DNA of 60,980 nt from Ignavibacteria bacterium (lineage in GTDB: Bacteria; Bacteroidota; Ignavibacteria; Ignavibacteriales; SURF-24), in the NCBI GenBank assembly GCA_025612375.1, contig JAAXKN010000029.1, positions 1 to 60,980 of the forward strand. Direction: 5' to 3'. The notes under the pieces are model-generated. The model searched no databases and was not told the origin of the DNA. It worked only from the letters and a program-made list of their open reading frames with translations. This document shows, piece by piece, positions 42,228 to 49,760 of this stretch. How positions within the stretch are numbered: position 1 is the stretch's first letter; each line of letters starts with the position of its first letter. The position numbers and the translations under genes were made by a program.

Positions 42228-42589
42228 TATTCACCCTCCTCCATCCATGTGATGTCTACTTCATACTCAAGCTCTAAAATCCGGTCTGCGTGCATGCAGG
42301 ATAAAATTTCGCCAACAAATTTTGTTGGATTTAGCAGCACGAGCTTACCGGCTTCGCCATGATATTTAGAGAGTAGACGTTGAATTTTAATCAGGGCGCA
42401 TACAGTTGTGATGTCGATATGACGCACTGCTTCTAAATCAACTGCGATCTCCCTGCATGTTTTGGCTAAATCGCCAAGCTCCTTGCTAAAAGCATCCATG
42501 TCGCAGAAAATATCGAAGGATCCAGCAAGGACTGTCACTCTTGCCGAGCCGTTAGCTTCCTGCTGGATTTGATACTCCGGTTGATTCAT
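42227..42589 (-). CDS. STAS-domain protein
   Basis: A 120-residue protein with the STAS (anti-sigma-factor antagonist) pattern: beta strand SARVTVLAGSFDIF, helix, REIAVDLEAVRHIDITTVCALIKIQRLL and GKLVLLNPTKFVGEIL. The phosphorylatable Ser/Thr position of classic antagonists is in the DIT/TTV turn. ATG at 42589 after AAAGGAGGT. Host-sigma or stress-signalling interference is possible; unproven. Confidence 0.7.
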   Translation of the reverse strand: MNQPEYQIQQEANGSARVTVLAGSFDIFCDMDAFSKELGDLAKTCREIAVDLEAVRHIDITTVCALIKIQRLLSKYHGEAGKLVLLNPTKFVGEILSCMHADRILELEYEVDITWMEEGE

Positions 42590-42599
42590 ACGACCTCCT

Positions 42600-42890
42600 T
42601 TAATCCAAGCCATCCTCAATACGATCAGCCAGTCTATCTAATTCGTGAGAAGCATTTTGCTCTGCGAATTTAGATAAAGGATCGCTACAACGAGCCATGC
42701 TATGCTTATATTCAGCTTCATCTCGTATATAGGCAACGCAACGCTGACGCTCCTCAACTACGGCTTGATAAATGATTTTAGCTATTTGCTTTTTGATAAA
42801 CTTAATGTATACTGAATTAGGAACCCATTGCAAATAGCTTTTCTTCAACACACGATTCCATAATTGATCGGCATACTCATTGGAAGTCAT
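42600..42890 (-). CDS. Small ER-RC family protein
   Basis: A 96-residue mostly helical protein with AVVEERQRCVAYI, the shared motif of a five-member family in this genome (also 46613, 46995, 47578, 47974). The region after it is helical and ends LDRLADRIEDGLD. Overlaps the next gene's end by 4 bases. Function unknown. Confidence 0.65.
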   Translation of the reverse strand: MTSNEYADQLWNRVLKKSYLQWVPNSVYIKFIKKQIAKIIYQAVVEERQRCVAYIRDEAEYKHSMARCSDPLSKFAEQNASHELDRLADRIEDGLD

Positions 42891-43108
42891 TTCAAGCCTT
42901 TCTGCAGCGTGGATTCCTGCTTGAGAGCCTCAACGATCTCCTGGCCTTTCAGCGATTCGGTGTCGAACCACGTTGGATGCTCCGCATCCATATTGATTTC
43001 AGTCTTGCAGCAGTGTCGGCACCAACGCATCAACGGAAAAGTGATTGCTTCAGGCGACCAATACGCCCAATCATGCAGTCCTAACTTACATAGCATCTTG
43101 CGTATCAT
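42887..43108 (-). CDS. DUF1660-like zinc-binding protein
   Basis: A 73-residue protein, ATG at 43108 after TGGAGGTT. Contains MLCKLGLHDWAYW...RWCRHC, like the short DUF1660 zinc proteins of phages. Driven by the promoter just upstream. Confidence 0.65.
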   Translation of the reverse strand: MIRKMLCKLGLHDWAYWSPEAITFPLMRWCRHCCKTEINMDAEHPTWFDTESLKGQEIVEALKQESTLQKGLK

Positions 43109-43127
43109 GCCAACCTCCATCTTGTTT

Positions 43128-43156
43128 ATTGTAGCACAATATCACCAATATGTCAA
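43128..43156 (-). promoter_or_regulatory. Extended -10 promoter
   Basis: Minus strand TTGACA (43151-43156), 17-base spacer, TACAAT (43128-43133), TGC before the -10. Fires into the DUF1660-like gene and downstream genes. Confidence 0.85.
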
Positions 43157-43157
43157 T

Positions 43158-43544
43158 CTATCTGACATATTTTTTATTGACGTGAACAAAAAGTTTTTTG
43201 TTACCCCACTGCACACAACTAGAGCGAGACGGCAACCAGACATCTAAATGGTGGCCCTTAACCTTACGGCCAGTGTCAACGCACTTTCCATAACCGTAGC
43301 CAGGAATATATACCGTCGAACCAATCGGCACAATAGCCGGGTCAGACGCGATGCAGCCCTGTTTCGCCATTATGCCGCTTTTTGTTTTACCGCGATTGCA
43401 ATACGCGGTCACCCGCATTTTCATCTTTACATGCGCTAAAGCCGGAGTAGCAACAAGAAAATGCCAGATGGCCGCGCCTAGAAAAACTGCGCGTTTAATA
43501 GCAATACACCTCCTATGCGCGATTTTTCGCATCCGAATATTCAT
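43158..43544 (-). CDS. 3D-domain cell-wall hydrolase-like protein
   Basis: A 128-residue protein with N-terminal basic residues and a hydrophobic segment (GAAIWHFLVATPALA), fitting a signal peptide. The rest matches the 3D (three Asp) domain: VTAYCNRGKTKSGIMAKQGCIASDPAIVP, IPGYGYGKCVDTGRKVKGHHLDVWL. Related domains cut peptidoglycan as lytic transglycosylases. A second wall enzyme beside the amidase; in the early region it may act at entry or in superinfection exclusion (inference). Confidence 0.8.
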   Translation of the reverse strand: MNIRMRKIAHRRCIAIKRAVFLGAAIWHFLVATPALAHVKMKMRVTAYCNRGKTKSGIMAKQGCIASDPAIVPIGSTVYIPGYGYGKCVDTGRKVKGHHLDVWLPSRSSCVQWGNKKLFVHVNKKYVR

Positions 43545-44121
43545 TACGGATGCTTGTTAAATACTCCACTGCGCCGGGAAGCGAAAAGATGATGTTTCGT
43601 TTCGCTGCCAACTGCGCGTGATGCCACGCCACTTCCTCCAACTGGCGGCGCTCATAATTGCCGTCAATACCAATCTCGTAACGGATTGGGTAGAAATACT
43701 CGACAGCATCCATATAGCCGCCATCAGGGAGGAGAAACAGCTTCACATCGCGATCAAAACTTTCACGCAACCTCCGAATCTGTGCCTGGAACAAAATGTC
43801 CGTGCTACAATCAAAGTCATGGTTTGCCATGATCTCGTAGGTTGACTGTATGCAATTCATAAGATGCTGCACCTGCTCGTCTTCCAGCCAGCGAACAAGC
43901 GCGTCGGCGTCGATCATCTCCGGCAACATGATCTCGCACTGATCGCCGATGATTACTTCTGGCTCAGGAAACTGGCCGTAATCGTAGCGCAGCACAACTG
44001 CTTCATCAACCATCCAGTCAATATTCAGCGCAGTGAAGCCGCTCTCCTTGCACTGCTTCGACCAGCAGAACGCCGGGCGACCATATTTCTTTCGCATGGT
44101 GATGATGTCATTGATCTTCAC
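43513..44121 (-). CDS. Hypothetical protein, 202 residues
   Basis: Acidic alpha/beta protein with no recognised motif; pattern of Trp/Tyr/Glu suggests a soluble globular fold. Overlaps its neighbours by 4 and 32 bases, so it is in one operon with them. Confidence 0.65.
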   Translation of the reverse strand: MKINDIITMRKKYGRPAFCWSKQCKESGFTALNIDWMVDEAVVLRYDYGQFPEPEVIIGDQCEIMLPEMIDADALVRWLEDEQVQHLMNCIQSTYEIMANHDFDCSTDILFQAQIRRLRESFDRDVKLFLLPDGGYMDAVEYFYPIRYEIGIDGNYERRQLEEVAWHHAQLAAKRNIIFSLPGAVEYLTSIRNEYSDAKNRA

Positions 44122-44612
44122 TTGTCCGCCTCTTTCTGAAACTCTAAGCGATAGCCTAGCGCATTTGCAACTACGATCAAGTTGCGCATCGGCACATCGT
44201 TTAGCCGATAAGTAAAAACCTGAAAGACTTCCTCCAGTGACAGGCCAGCACGAATAGCCAGTGTTTCCATGGAAAGTTGTCGCTCTTTGATCTCAATCTC
44301 TAAATGCTTGATTATCCACTGCAAGGCATTATTCGCGTTTCCAAGGTAGTCAGGCGTACGCTCATAACACTCCTTCAGCTTTTGATAAGTTGGATGCTTT
44401 CTTACACGCTCCGCAATTTCAGACCACAAGATTTTGGTCGCCTCGCGCAAGAATAAATACTTCGACTGATCGTTTAAAACTACATCTTCATAAGTTTTGA
44501 AATTAAAAAACTTATGATTAGCAAGCATGCCAACAACAAACGATTTATCCAAGTCAACAACAGATTGAGCAAGTCCATCAAGTGTAAGCATACCACATTT
44601 ATTCTCAGCCAT
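44118..44612 (-). CDS. Hypothetical protein with C-terminal HTH
   Basis: A 164-residue protein, ATG at 44612 with TGGAGG upstream, 17 bases after the consensus promoter. The C-terminal 50 residues form an XRE-like HTH (LSMETLAIRAGLSLEEVFQVFTYRLND). First gene of its transcript; possible regulator. Confidence 0.65.
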   Translation of the reverse strand: MAENKCGMLTLDGLAQSVVDLDKSFVVGMLANHKFFNFKTYEDVVLNDQSKYLFLREATKILWSEIAERVRKHPTYQKLKECYERTPDYLGNANNALQWIIKHLEIEIKERQLSMETLAIRAGLSLEEVFQVFTYRLNDVPMRNLIVVANALGYRLEFQKEADK

Positions 44613-44628
44613 GCTGACCTCCATCTGT

Positions 44629-44657
44629 ATTATATCAGAACTAAACGCGTATGTCAA
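44629..44657 (-). promoter_or_regulatory. Consensus sigma70 promoter
   Basis: Minus strand TTGACA (44652-44657), exactly 17 bases, TATAAT (44629-44634), with TGA before the -10. Perfect consensus. The transcription start is close to the gene's ribosome site. Confidence 0.9.
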
Positions 44658-44662
44658 CACCT

Positions 44663-44698
44663 CTAACAAAGAGCAACGTAAAAGTTGCTCTTTGTTAG
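44663..44698 (-). terminator. Hairpin between 44713 gene and next promoter
   Basis: A 15-base stem (CTAACAAAGAGCAAC / GTTGCTCTTTGTTAG) with a 6-base loop, positioned between the upstream gene's stop (44713) and the next promoter. Confidence 0.75.
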
Positions 44699-44712
44699 AA
44701 ATGAAGCATCAC

Positions 44713-45048
44713 TTACACTCCCATGTGAGATACCAACCATGCTCCTTCCAATTCGCGGCGCACCTTGTGATATTCCTGCACCGTTTGCACCATGAGGGAA
44801 AGGCAATTCACCGCTACATTACCGATGTAAGCCTCCCGCTCCATGGTGGCAACCCAGTTCGGGTAGCGCATGGAAAACGAGTGAATCTGTTTGTCTTGCA
44901 TGTAGAAAGCAAGAACAAATATTTTGTCGTCTTCGGTGCTGATCGTCACCTTGAAGTTTCCGCAAGAAACCTCGCGCAATGCACCATAACGGATCTCGCA
45001 GTTGTGGTCTTTCGCGTATTGAATTAACGTCGGCGGCACTTTAATCAT
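44713..45048 (-). CDS. Hypothetical protein
   Basis: A 111-residue alpha/beta protein; ATG at 45048 with AGGGGATTG before it (TTG at 45054 is rejected). Unknown; one of a run of single-domain early genes. Confidence 0.65.
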   Translation of the reverse strand: MIKVPPTLIQYAKDHNCEIRYGALREVSCGNFKVTISTEDDKIFVLAFYMQDKQIHSFSMRYPNWVATMEREAYIGNVAVNCLSLMVQTVQEYHKVRRELEGAWLVSHMGV

Positions 45049-45143
45049 TTTCAATCCCCTTTTCAGTTGTTCGCTTGGCTCAACGCGTCCTGTTGCGAAA
45101 CCAGACCGCGTGCAGCCAACATAGCCCGCATGTTTTTAGCGGA

Positions 45144-45365
45144 TCATAACGCCCGCGCAGTAGTCACGACACTGAGTAGCATTAAATCTTCTGGCGGCTT
45201 CTCTCCAGTATATAAACCAGAGATTATGTTGTGCGTGCCAGCTAGAGTGAGTTCAATCACCTGCATGGCGTTTTCTAAATCGTCGTCTACTTTAACCGGG
45301 GCCTCTTCTTTTGGGCCGTCGGCTAATGACCTGTTGAGGTCTTGTAAATTATACTCTTCATCCAT
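45144..45365 (-). CDS. Hypothetical acidic protein
   Basis: A 73-residue protein, ATG at 45365 after AAAGGGGATTAGG. Acidic N-terminus, hydrophobic middle, possible binding protein. Unknown family. Confidence 0.65.
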   Translation of the reverse strand: MDEEYNLQDLNRSLADGPKEEAPVKVDDDLENAMQVIELTLAGTHNIISGLYTGEKPPEDLMLLSVVTTARAL

Positions 45366-45404
45366 CCTAATCCCCTTTCCCGTGAACGAACATCAAGCCT
45401 ACGG

Positions 45405-45650
45405 TTACAAAGTTTCGTTGGCAAAAACCAGCAACGCGCTATCTATCGCGTCCTCGACCGCATCGGAGTTATGTTCGTCAATCACTCCGATATAGAAGCA
45501 CATCTTGGTTCCCCCTTCTTGGTTCAGCACGAAATAGTTCTTGCTGTGTATCACCCCCTCCACTGCAGCACCGACCAAGTTCCGCAGCCTGGAAATCTTT
45601 TCCGGCGTATCGGCCACTCGCAAGGCTACATAAAACCAATACGACTTCAT
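45405..45650 (-). CDS. Hypothetical protein
   Basis: An 81-residue alpha/beta protein with the pattern SYWFYVALRVADTPEKISRLRNLVGAA. Unknown family. Ribosome site weak, likely AAGGGATAC. Confidence 0.65.
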   Translation of the reverse strand: MKSYWFYVALRVADTPEKISRLRNLVGAAVEGVIHSKNYFVLNQEGGTKMCFYIGVIDEHNSDAVEDAIDSALLVFANETL

Positions 45651-45661
45651 TTAGTATCCCT

Positions 45662-46099
45662 TCATTTCACCCGGTAGATAAAGTATCCGATATACAAACC
45701 TTCCTTGCCGTCATATGGTGCCAGAAAATGTTCGCGCCCAAACATCGCGATTACATCTTGGCAAAATTGAGTAAGGTTCGCTATTACAGACATTATTAGC
45801 GGGTTTGAATCCACACCAAGTTCTTTCTGTGCATGCTCAAGCACTCCTTTCATCGCCGCAGTTTGCAGATTGGCGGGCAGGTGAGCCATGATAAAATGAA
45901 TGTCGAATTTCCATAGCTCACTTTCGATAATACGACGGCACTCTATGTCGGCCTCAGCATCGTTCCAGACCGCGTATTCTTGATCTTCGATAGCAAGTAG
46001 TCCATACTTGCGTATACGAATCTCAAAATCTGGACAGCCAAGGTATAACCGTAAAGCCTCTTGACGGCTATAGCGCGGATAACTCTTTGGTGCTCCCAT
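45662..46099 (-). CDS. Early protein of the HFLAxYDG/YFIYRV family, copy 1
   Basis: A 145-residue protein. Its C-terminal half (NPLIMSVIANLTQF, GREHFLAPYDGKEG, YFIYRVK) is closely similar to the end of the protein at 49761-50240, so the two are paralogues. Function unknown; the shared end with a HFLA-Y-D motif and terminal YFIYRV recurs in phage proteins. Confidence 0.65.
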   Translation of the reverse strand: MGAPKSYPRYSRQEALRLYLGCPDFEIRIRKYGLLAIEDQEYAVWNDAEADIECRRIIESELWKFDIHFIMAHLPANLQTAAMKGVLEHAQKELGVDSNPLIMSVIANLTQFCQDVIAMFGREHFLAPYDGKEGLYIGYFIYRVK

Positions 46100-46321
46100 T
46101 TATCCCCCTTCTTTATCTACATACATAGTACACAATCCATCTGAATTTATATCTTTACAGAATGGGTGCTTATCAGCAGTCACGTATCCATCTTTATCAA
46201 TATTATACTCCTTTCCAGTTACAAAGTCAACCCTTTTTCTAAGCTGTTTAGCATAACAAAAATGCCTGTCATAACACCACCCCACATGATGTTTACAATT
46301 GACACAAAAGTGTTTCATCAC
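46100..46321 (-). CDS. Small Cys-rich protein, zinc-binding type
   Basis: A 73-residue protein with CVNCKHH, CYDRHFCYAKQ, CKDI and C-terminal LCTMY, likely binding one or two zincs. Starts one base after the next gene's end. The first two codons are both ATG. Confidence 0.65.
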   Translation of the reverse strand: MMKHFCVNCKHHVGWCYDRHFCYAKQLRKRVDFVTGKEYNIDKDGYVTADKHPFCKDINSDGLCTMYVDKEGG

Positions 46322-46329
46322 TATCCTTT

Positions 46330-46611
46330 CTATGATAAGTCTAGTTGCGTCAGTGTTTCTTGCAACATGGATCTTATCTCGTTATCCGAATGGTTCGCGG
46401 CCTCCCAGATTGTCACCCGTGCGGCGACAATATACTGGCTATCGGTAGTTAGCGGTATGCCGTAAATCACCACCGTTGCGCCAGGTAACTTCCTTCTCAC
46501 CATGTTACGGATTGTCTCAGTCACAAAACCCCATTCAGACACTTTTACGCCATTATTAAATGTAATAGCGAACTTCCGTTCTGAATCCTTTAACGCCACT
46601 GTGACTTCCAT
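46330..46611 (-). CDS. Hypothetical protein
   Basis: A 93-residue protein; ATG at 46611 preferred over 46623 since GGGGTGAT precedes it. Contains beta strands and a helical end; similar size to neighbours but no match. Confidence 0.65.
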   Translation of the reverse strand: MEVTVALKDSERKFAITFNNGVKVSEWGFVTETIRNMVRRKLPGATVVIYGIPLTTDSQYIVAARVTIWEAANHSDNEIRSMLQETLTQLDLS

Positions 46612-46612
46612 A

Positions 46613-47008
46613 TCACCCCACATTCCATTCTTCGCCGTTGCTGATCATGTCAGCTACTCGATCTATGTTACGTCCTGCGTATAAGTCTGCGCATCTAATC
46701 CCAAAATCGCCACGAGTGCCAGCTTTTTTATACAACATCGCGGCTTGCTCACTCGCTAGATTGATACAAGCCTCGCGCTCGATTTCCATGGCGAGACAAA
46801 CCATGCCGATCTCCTTTTTCACCACGCCACGGGGTGTCTGCAAAGCATCTAAGCCATTTTCGTCACTGCAATTCATGCAAGCATGGACATACTCTTCACT
46901 AAACCCTTTCCATTTAGCATAGATCCGAATTGCCACATCCTCTAAGGTCGGTTTACGTTCTCTTTCTACACAGCCTGGGATGGTCACAGCGGTATTAGAA
47001 GTGTCCAT
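46613..47008 (-). CDS. ER-RC family protein (131 residues)
   Basis: N-terminal ubiquitin-like-looking segment (LEDVAIRIYAKWKGFSEEYVHACMN) shared with 47578 and then AMEIEREACINLASEQAA, the family motif, and a helical end (IDRVADMISNGEEW). The family may be related to dosage of early interference factors; role unknown. Confidence 0.6.
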   Translation of the reverse strand: MDTSNTAVTIPGCVERERKPTLEDVAIRIYAKWKGFSEEYVHACMNCSDENGLDALQTPRGVVKKEIGMVCLAMEIEREACINLASEQAAMLYKKAGTRGDFGIRCADLYAGRNIDRVADMISNGEEWNVG

Positions 47009-47231
47009 CTATTACCTCCTCTGGTTCCGCGCCTTTCGCGATTGAGTGCATCATTTCCTGCAAAGCTCCGGCAATCCCTTCAGCGAATTGGGTTTCAAGA
47101 CCAGTGACGCTATCCGCAGCGATCAAAGTTTGCCGATTGTATTCACGTTCCAGGATCCGTAAACAGCGGTCGCGCTCCTGCTGGATAGCGCGACGATGAA
47201 ATAAGTTTCTCAGAAAACTAATCAGTTTCAC
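46995..47231 (-). CDS. ER-RC family protein, short (78 residues)
   Basis: AIQQERDRCLRILEREYNRQ then a helical segment ending KGAEPEEVIDGHF, like the end of 47974. Contains the family motif but lacks the N-terminal domain. Overlaps 46613 by 14 bases. Confidence 0.6.
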   Translation of the reverse strand: MKLISFLRNLFHRRAIQQERDRCLRILEREYNRQTLIAADSVTGLETQFAEGIAGALQEMMHSIAKGAEPEEVIDGHF

Positions 47232-47566
47232 AAGCCCTCCGTATCACTCCAATACGTATTGAACACTGCCAGACAAGATACGCATTTTCCGCAAGGCCCG
47301 ATCACACCATCAGGGCGCAGGCCCCAATAGTCGCAACCGTGCTGCCGGATCTGTTCACGGATTGAACGCGCATAATTTAAGTCCTCCCGGAGTTCCTGGA
47401 TCGAGATTTCACCTTCCAGACAGTCCTGCACCCCTTTCGCGATATTGACGAGCGCCTCTAACAACTCAGTTTCTAAGGCGCTTGGTTGTTGCGGCTTCGC
47501 CTTACCGTAAAGCGTGGCGTGTAAAACCTCGCCATCGGATTTGATACCAGCTCTAGGCGTGTCCAT
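47228..47566 (-). CDS. Cys-rich hypothetical protein
   Basis: A 112-residue protein. Helical N-terminus, then HGCDYWG, GPCGKCVSCLA, suggesting one zinc site at about residues 75-98. Overlaps 46995. Unknown family. Confidence 0.6.
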   Translation of the reverse strand: MDTPRAGIKSDGEVLHATLYGKAKPQQPSALETELLEALVNIAKGVQDCLEGEISIQELREDLNYARSIREQIRQHGCDYWGLRPDGVIGPCGKCVSCLAVFNTYWSDTEGL

Positions 47567-47577
47567 CTTATAACTCC

Positions 47578-47928
47578 TTATTCCTCCGTGCCGTTTTCAA
47601 TCAGTTTAGCAAGCCACCTTAATTCACTGACGACCTCCTTACCAGCATATATTTCAAGCGCGTTGTTGTAAGAGTACGATGGATCATTTTCTATTAAATG
47701 AGCCTCCTGTCGCGTTAGTGCAGCGCACCGATTTCGCTCAACTTCAATGGCGCGAGAGATCAATTCGATGAATAGCCTCACATGGTGAGCCTGTATTTTC
47801 TCCCATGGAAGAGGCGAATCTTCATCACGCAAGTTCATTAAGAAACGGACTTGCCCTTCATCAAGTCTCGATGATTCCGCGTAAATTTTAATCGCCATCT
47901 CTTCAGGCGTCATGTTCTTAACCCCCAT
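47578..47928 (-). CDS. ER-RC family protein (116 residues)
   Basis: MTPEEMAIKIYAESSRLDEGQVRFLM, then ISRAIEVERNRCAALTRQEAHLIEND and a helical LRWLAKLIENGTEE. Preceded by a palindrome and CTGGAGGTATA. Family with 46613, 46995, 47974, 42600. Confidence 0.6.
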   Translation of the reverse strand: MGVKNMTPEEMAIKIYAESSRLDEGQVRFLMNLRDEDSPLPWEKIQAHHVRLFIELISRAIEVERNRCAALTRQEAHLIENDPSYSYNNALEIYAGKEVVSELRWLAKLIENGTEE

Positions 47929-47946
47929 TATACCTCCAGATCACGC

Positions 47947-47964
47947 ATTTGCTGTACAGCAAAT
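47947..47964. repeat. 18-bp palindrome ATTTGCTGTACAGCAAAT (copy 1)
   Basis: A perfect dyad between the stop of 47974 and the start of 47578, with partial CACG/CGTG extensions. Identical copy at 48340-48357. Could be a protein operator or an mRNA hairpin just before a ribosome site. Confidence 0.7.
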
Positions 47965-47973
47965 CGTGCAAAC

Positions 47974-48318
47974 TTATTCTTCCATATCCTCCGGTTCTAT
48001 GCCATCGGCAATAGGTTGCACTATGTCCCGTAGAGCTGCAACAGCGTATTCATGTCGGCATTTTGACACAGGATTGCTATGGATAGCAGCTATAAGTTTC
48101 TCTTTCTTAATTGCGTTTTCCAACAGCTTCAAGCAACGCTCCTGCTCTAGCTCAATAGCACGGCGAATGGCGTGAACCACAGGCTTGACTTCGAGCGACA
48201 TAATAAGATCCTTGCCGCTAACCTTCGACTCATCCAGGTCGAAATAATGGCGGAAGGAACCTTCGTTCATTCCAATTTCCCGCGTGTATTCCCTGATGAC
48301 TTTATCTTCGACTTTCAT
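47974..48318 (-). CDS. ER-RC family protein (114 residues)
   Basis: EDKVIREYTREIGMNEGSF then VVHAIRRAIELEQERCLKLLENAI, ending ADGIEPEDMEE like 46995. Preceded by the second copy of the 18-bp palindrome and GGGGCGGA. Confidence 0.6.
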   Translation of the reverse strand: MKVEDKVIREYTREIGMNEGSFRHYFDLDESKVSGKDLIMSLEVKPVVHAIRRAIELEQERCLKLLENAIKKEKLIAAIHSNPVSKCRHEYAVAALRDIVQPIADGIEPEDMEE

Positions 48319-48339
48319 TCCGCCCCCTTAACCCTACTC

Positions 48340-48357
48340 ATTTGCTGTACAGCAAAT
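48340..48357. repeat. 18-bp palindrome ATTTGCTGTACAGCAAAT (copy 2)
   Basis: Perfect copy of the 47947 palindrome in the gap between 48363 and 47974. Both copies precede paralogous genes. Confidence 0.7.
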
Positions 48358-48362
48358 CGCTC

Positions 48363-48920
48363 CTATTTCTTCGCCACCCCTTCACAACGCTTTCGTAACG
48401 CGTTTGCGCGTTCTTTCAACTCCAGTGCCTTGACAGTGCCGCGTATCTCGCAACGCTCCGATGCTGCTTGCGAAATTCTAGTAACAAATCCAGGCGTTAC
48501 ACCATTTGCCATAGCTTCCTCTAATTGGTCAAGCAGAATTTCCTCTACCCGGTCACAACTGTACGGCAAATAGCCACACGCGGCGTCATAGTCATACGGC
48601 AGGAAGTTCAGGCTCCGGTGCGCCAGGAGAAGCGAAAGCGTGATGCCGTTTCTTTCCACTTCCCATAAGCGCGTGTCACCAGCATCCTCCCACTCTTCGC
48701 CATTAAAGACGCGGGGTGAGCAACCGTCATTACGACCAGTGAAGTGCCAGCCTAGCATTTCCGCTGCACGGCGTGCGGCGACATGGTTTTCTTGAATGAT
48801 GCCAATGTTGTAGACATCTCCTTTCTGCGCCATGATTAGCTCAAAAGTTGCCGCTTGCGCTAATACACTTCGCTGCTCAGGATTCAACTCCTTCAAGTAA
48901 AGTTGTTCGTCGGTTGTCAT
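48363..48920 (-). CDS. Hypothetical protein, 185 residues
   Basis: Two halves: N-terminal helical (EQRSVLAQAATFELIMAQ), middle with IGIIQENHVAARRAAEMLGWHFTGR, C-terminal helical basic end. A TATAAT-like -10 with TGG at 48952-48959 on the minus strand may add a promoter. No family recognised. Confidence 0.6.
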   Translation of the reverse strand: MTTDEQLYLKELNPEQRSVLAQAATFELIMAQKGDVYNIGIIQENHVAARRAAEMLGWHFTGRNDGCSPRVFNGEEWEDAGDTRLWEVERNGITLSLLLAHRSLNFLPYDYDAACGYLPYSCDRVEEILLDQLEEAMANGVTPGFVTRISQAASERCEIRGTVKALELKERANALRKRCEGVAKK

Positions 48921-48948
48921 GTTTCCATCCCTTTCGCCATGTGAGATA

Positions 48949-49224
48949 TTATACCACAGATTTACCGATCATATACGCTATTCCTTCTAACGAGTAATGA
49001 ATCTCGTTGTAAACCCAGTAGTCAACTACTAGAATTGTCCTGTCAGGCGTAAAAATCGGACACGTGTAGATGGTCGCACTCGGTAAATCGAGCCTTAATA
49101 TTTCTTCAGACTTGACACGTATTCGATTCCATTGAGTACGAGTCAATGGAATTTTGAACTGAACTCGAATGACTAACACCGAGTCTTTTGGCATGACTTC
49201 AGCTTCGTTTTTCATCTTCGCCAT
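48949..49224 (-). CDS. Hypothetical protein
   Basis: A 91-residue protein with an Arg/Lys-rich N-terminal half and a hydrophobic YWVYNEIHYSLEGIAYMIG end. No match. Confidence 0.6.
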   Translation of the reverse strand: MAKMKNEAEVMPKDSVLVIRVQFKIPLTRTQWNRIRVKSEEILRLDLPSATIYTCPIFTPDRTILVVDYWVYNEIHYSLEGIAYMIGKSVV

Positions 49225-49247
49225 TCAGGTTATCCTTCCTGTATCTG

Positions 49248-49478
49248 TCACGCTCTTTGAGATTCCACTAAATGTCTAGCTATCAACCAGAAAATCGTAT
49301 TAACCACAGCGCCGATTACAGGAATAATCATGAGCCGCATGTTTCCAGCAACATACACCATCAGACAGGCAAACGCCATCATGGTGAGATAAAAACCAAA
49401 ACGCTCGTTCACCCTTCCAATCTCTATCTCAACGGCTATAGAACGGCGCATTTCTTGACGGACTCTTGTTGTTTTCAC
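49248..49478 (-). CDS. Small membrane protein
   Basis: A 76-residue protein: basic N-terminus, then two membrane segments (FYLTMMAFACLMVYVAG, LMIIPVIGAVVNTIFWLIA). Follows hairpin element copy A, with GAAGGAGAA near the start. Could be a membrane disruptor or superinfection factor (inference). Confidence 0.6.
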   Translation of the reverse strand: MKTTRVRQEMRRSIAVEIEIGRVNERFGFYLTMMAFACLMVYVAGNMRLMIIPVIGAVVNTIFWLIARHLVESQRA

Positions 49479-49500
49479 TGCGCATTCTCCTTCCTGAAAT

Positions 49501-49548
49501 TTAACCGCTCATTAGAGCGCCACAGTATGGCGCTCTATCAACGGTTAA
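49501..49548 (-). ncRNA. Recurrent CTCATT/ATCAA hairpin element, copy A
   Basis: Outer stem TTAACCG/CGGTTAA, conserved CTCATT, inner stem AGAGCGCC/GGCGCTCT, conserved ATCAA (+ strand letters). The stop codon of 49545-49742 lies in the outer stem. See findings. Confidence 0.8.
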
Positions 49549-49742
49549 TAACTTTTGACTGGACTGTTTAACAAACTCCTTCCACAGATAGAGCATTTTC
49601 CTTGCGGTTTTTCAGCCTCACAAGGAATTACATCCTCGATGCTGCCTACCGGAATACCGTTTTCGCGGTAATATTTTCTGTAGCAGCACTGATGCACATA
49701 GCCTCCACGATTATTCTTACCAATGCCATAAACAGTATTCAT
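49545..49742 (-). CDS. Small zinc-ribbon-like protein
   Basis: A 65-residue protein with HQCCYRKYY and CSICGRS, likely one zinc site. ATG at 49742 after GGAAGGAAAT; an upstream GTG is rejected. Stop codon lies in hairpin element A. Confidence 0.6.
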   Translation of the reverse strand: MNTVYGIGKNNRGGYVHQCCYRKYYRENGIPVGSIEDVIPCEAEKPQGKCSICGRSLLNSPVKSY

Positions 49743-49760
49743 ATTTCCTTCCACGATAGC

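Noticed and set aside
45063-45131. 22-residue minus-strand peptide in the 45049-45143 gap
   Set aside because: No ribosome site and no motif; the region is a short untranslated gap.
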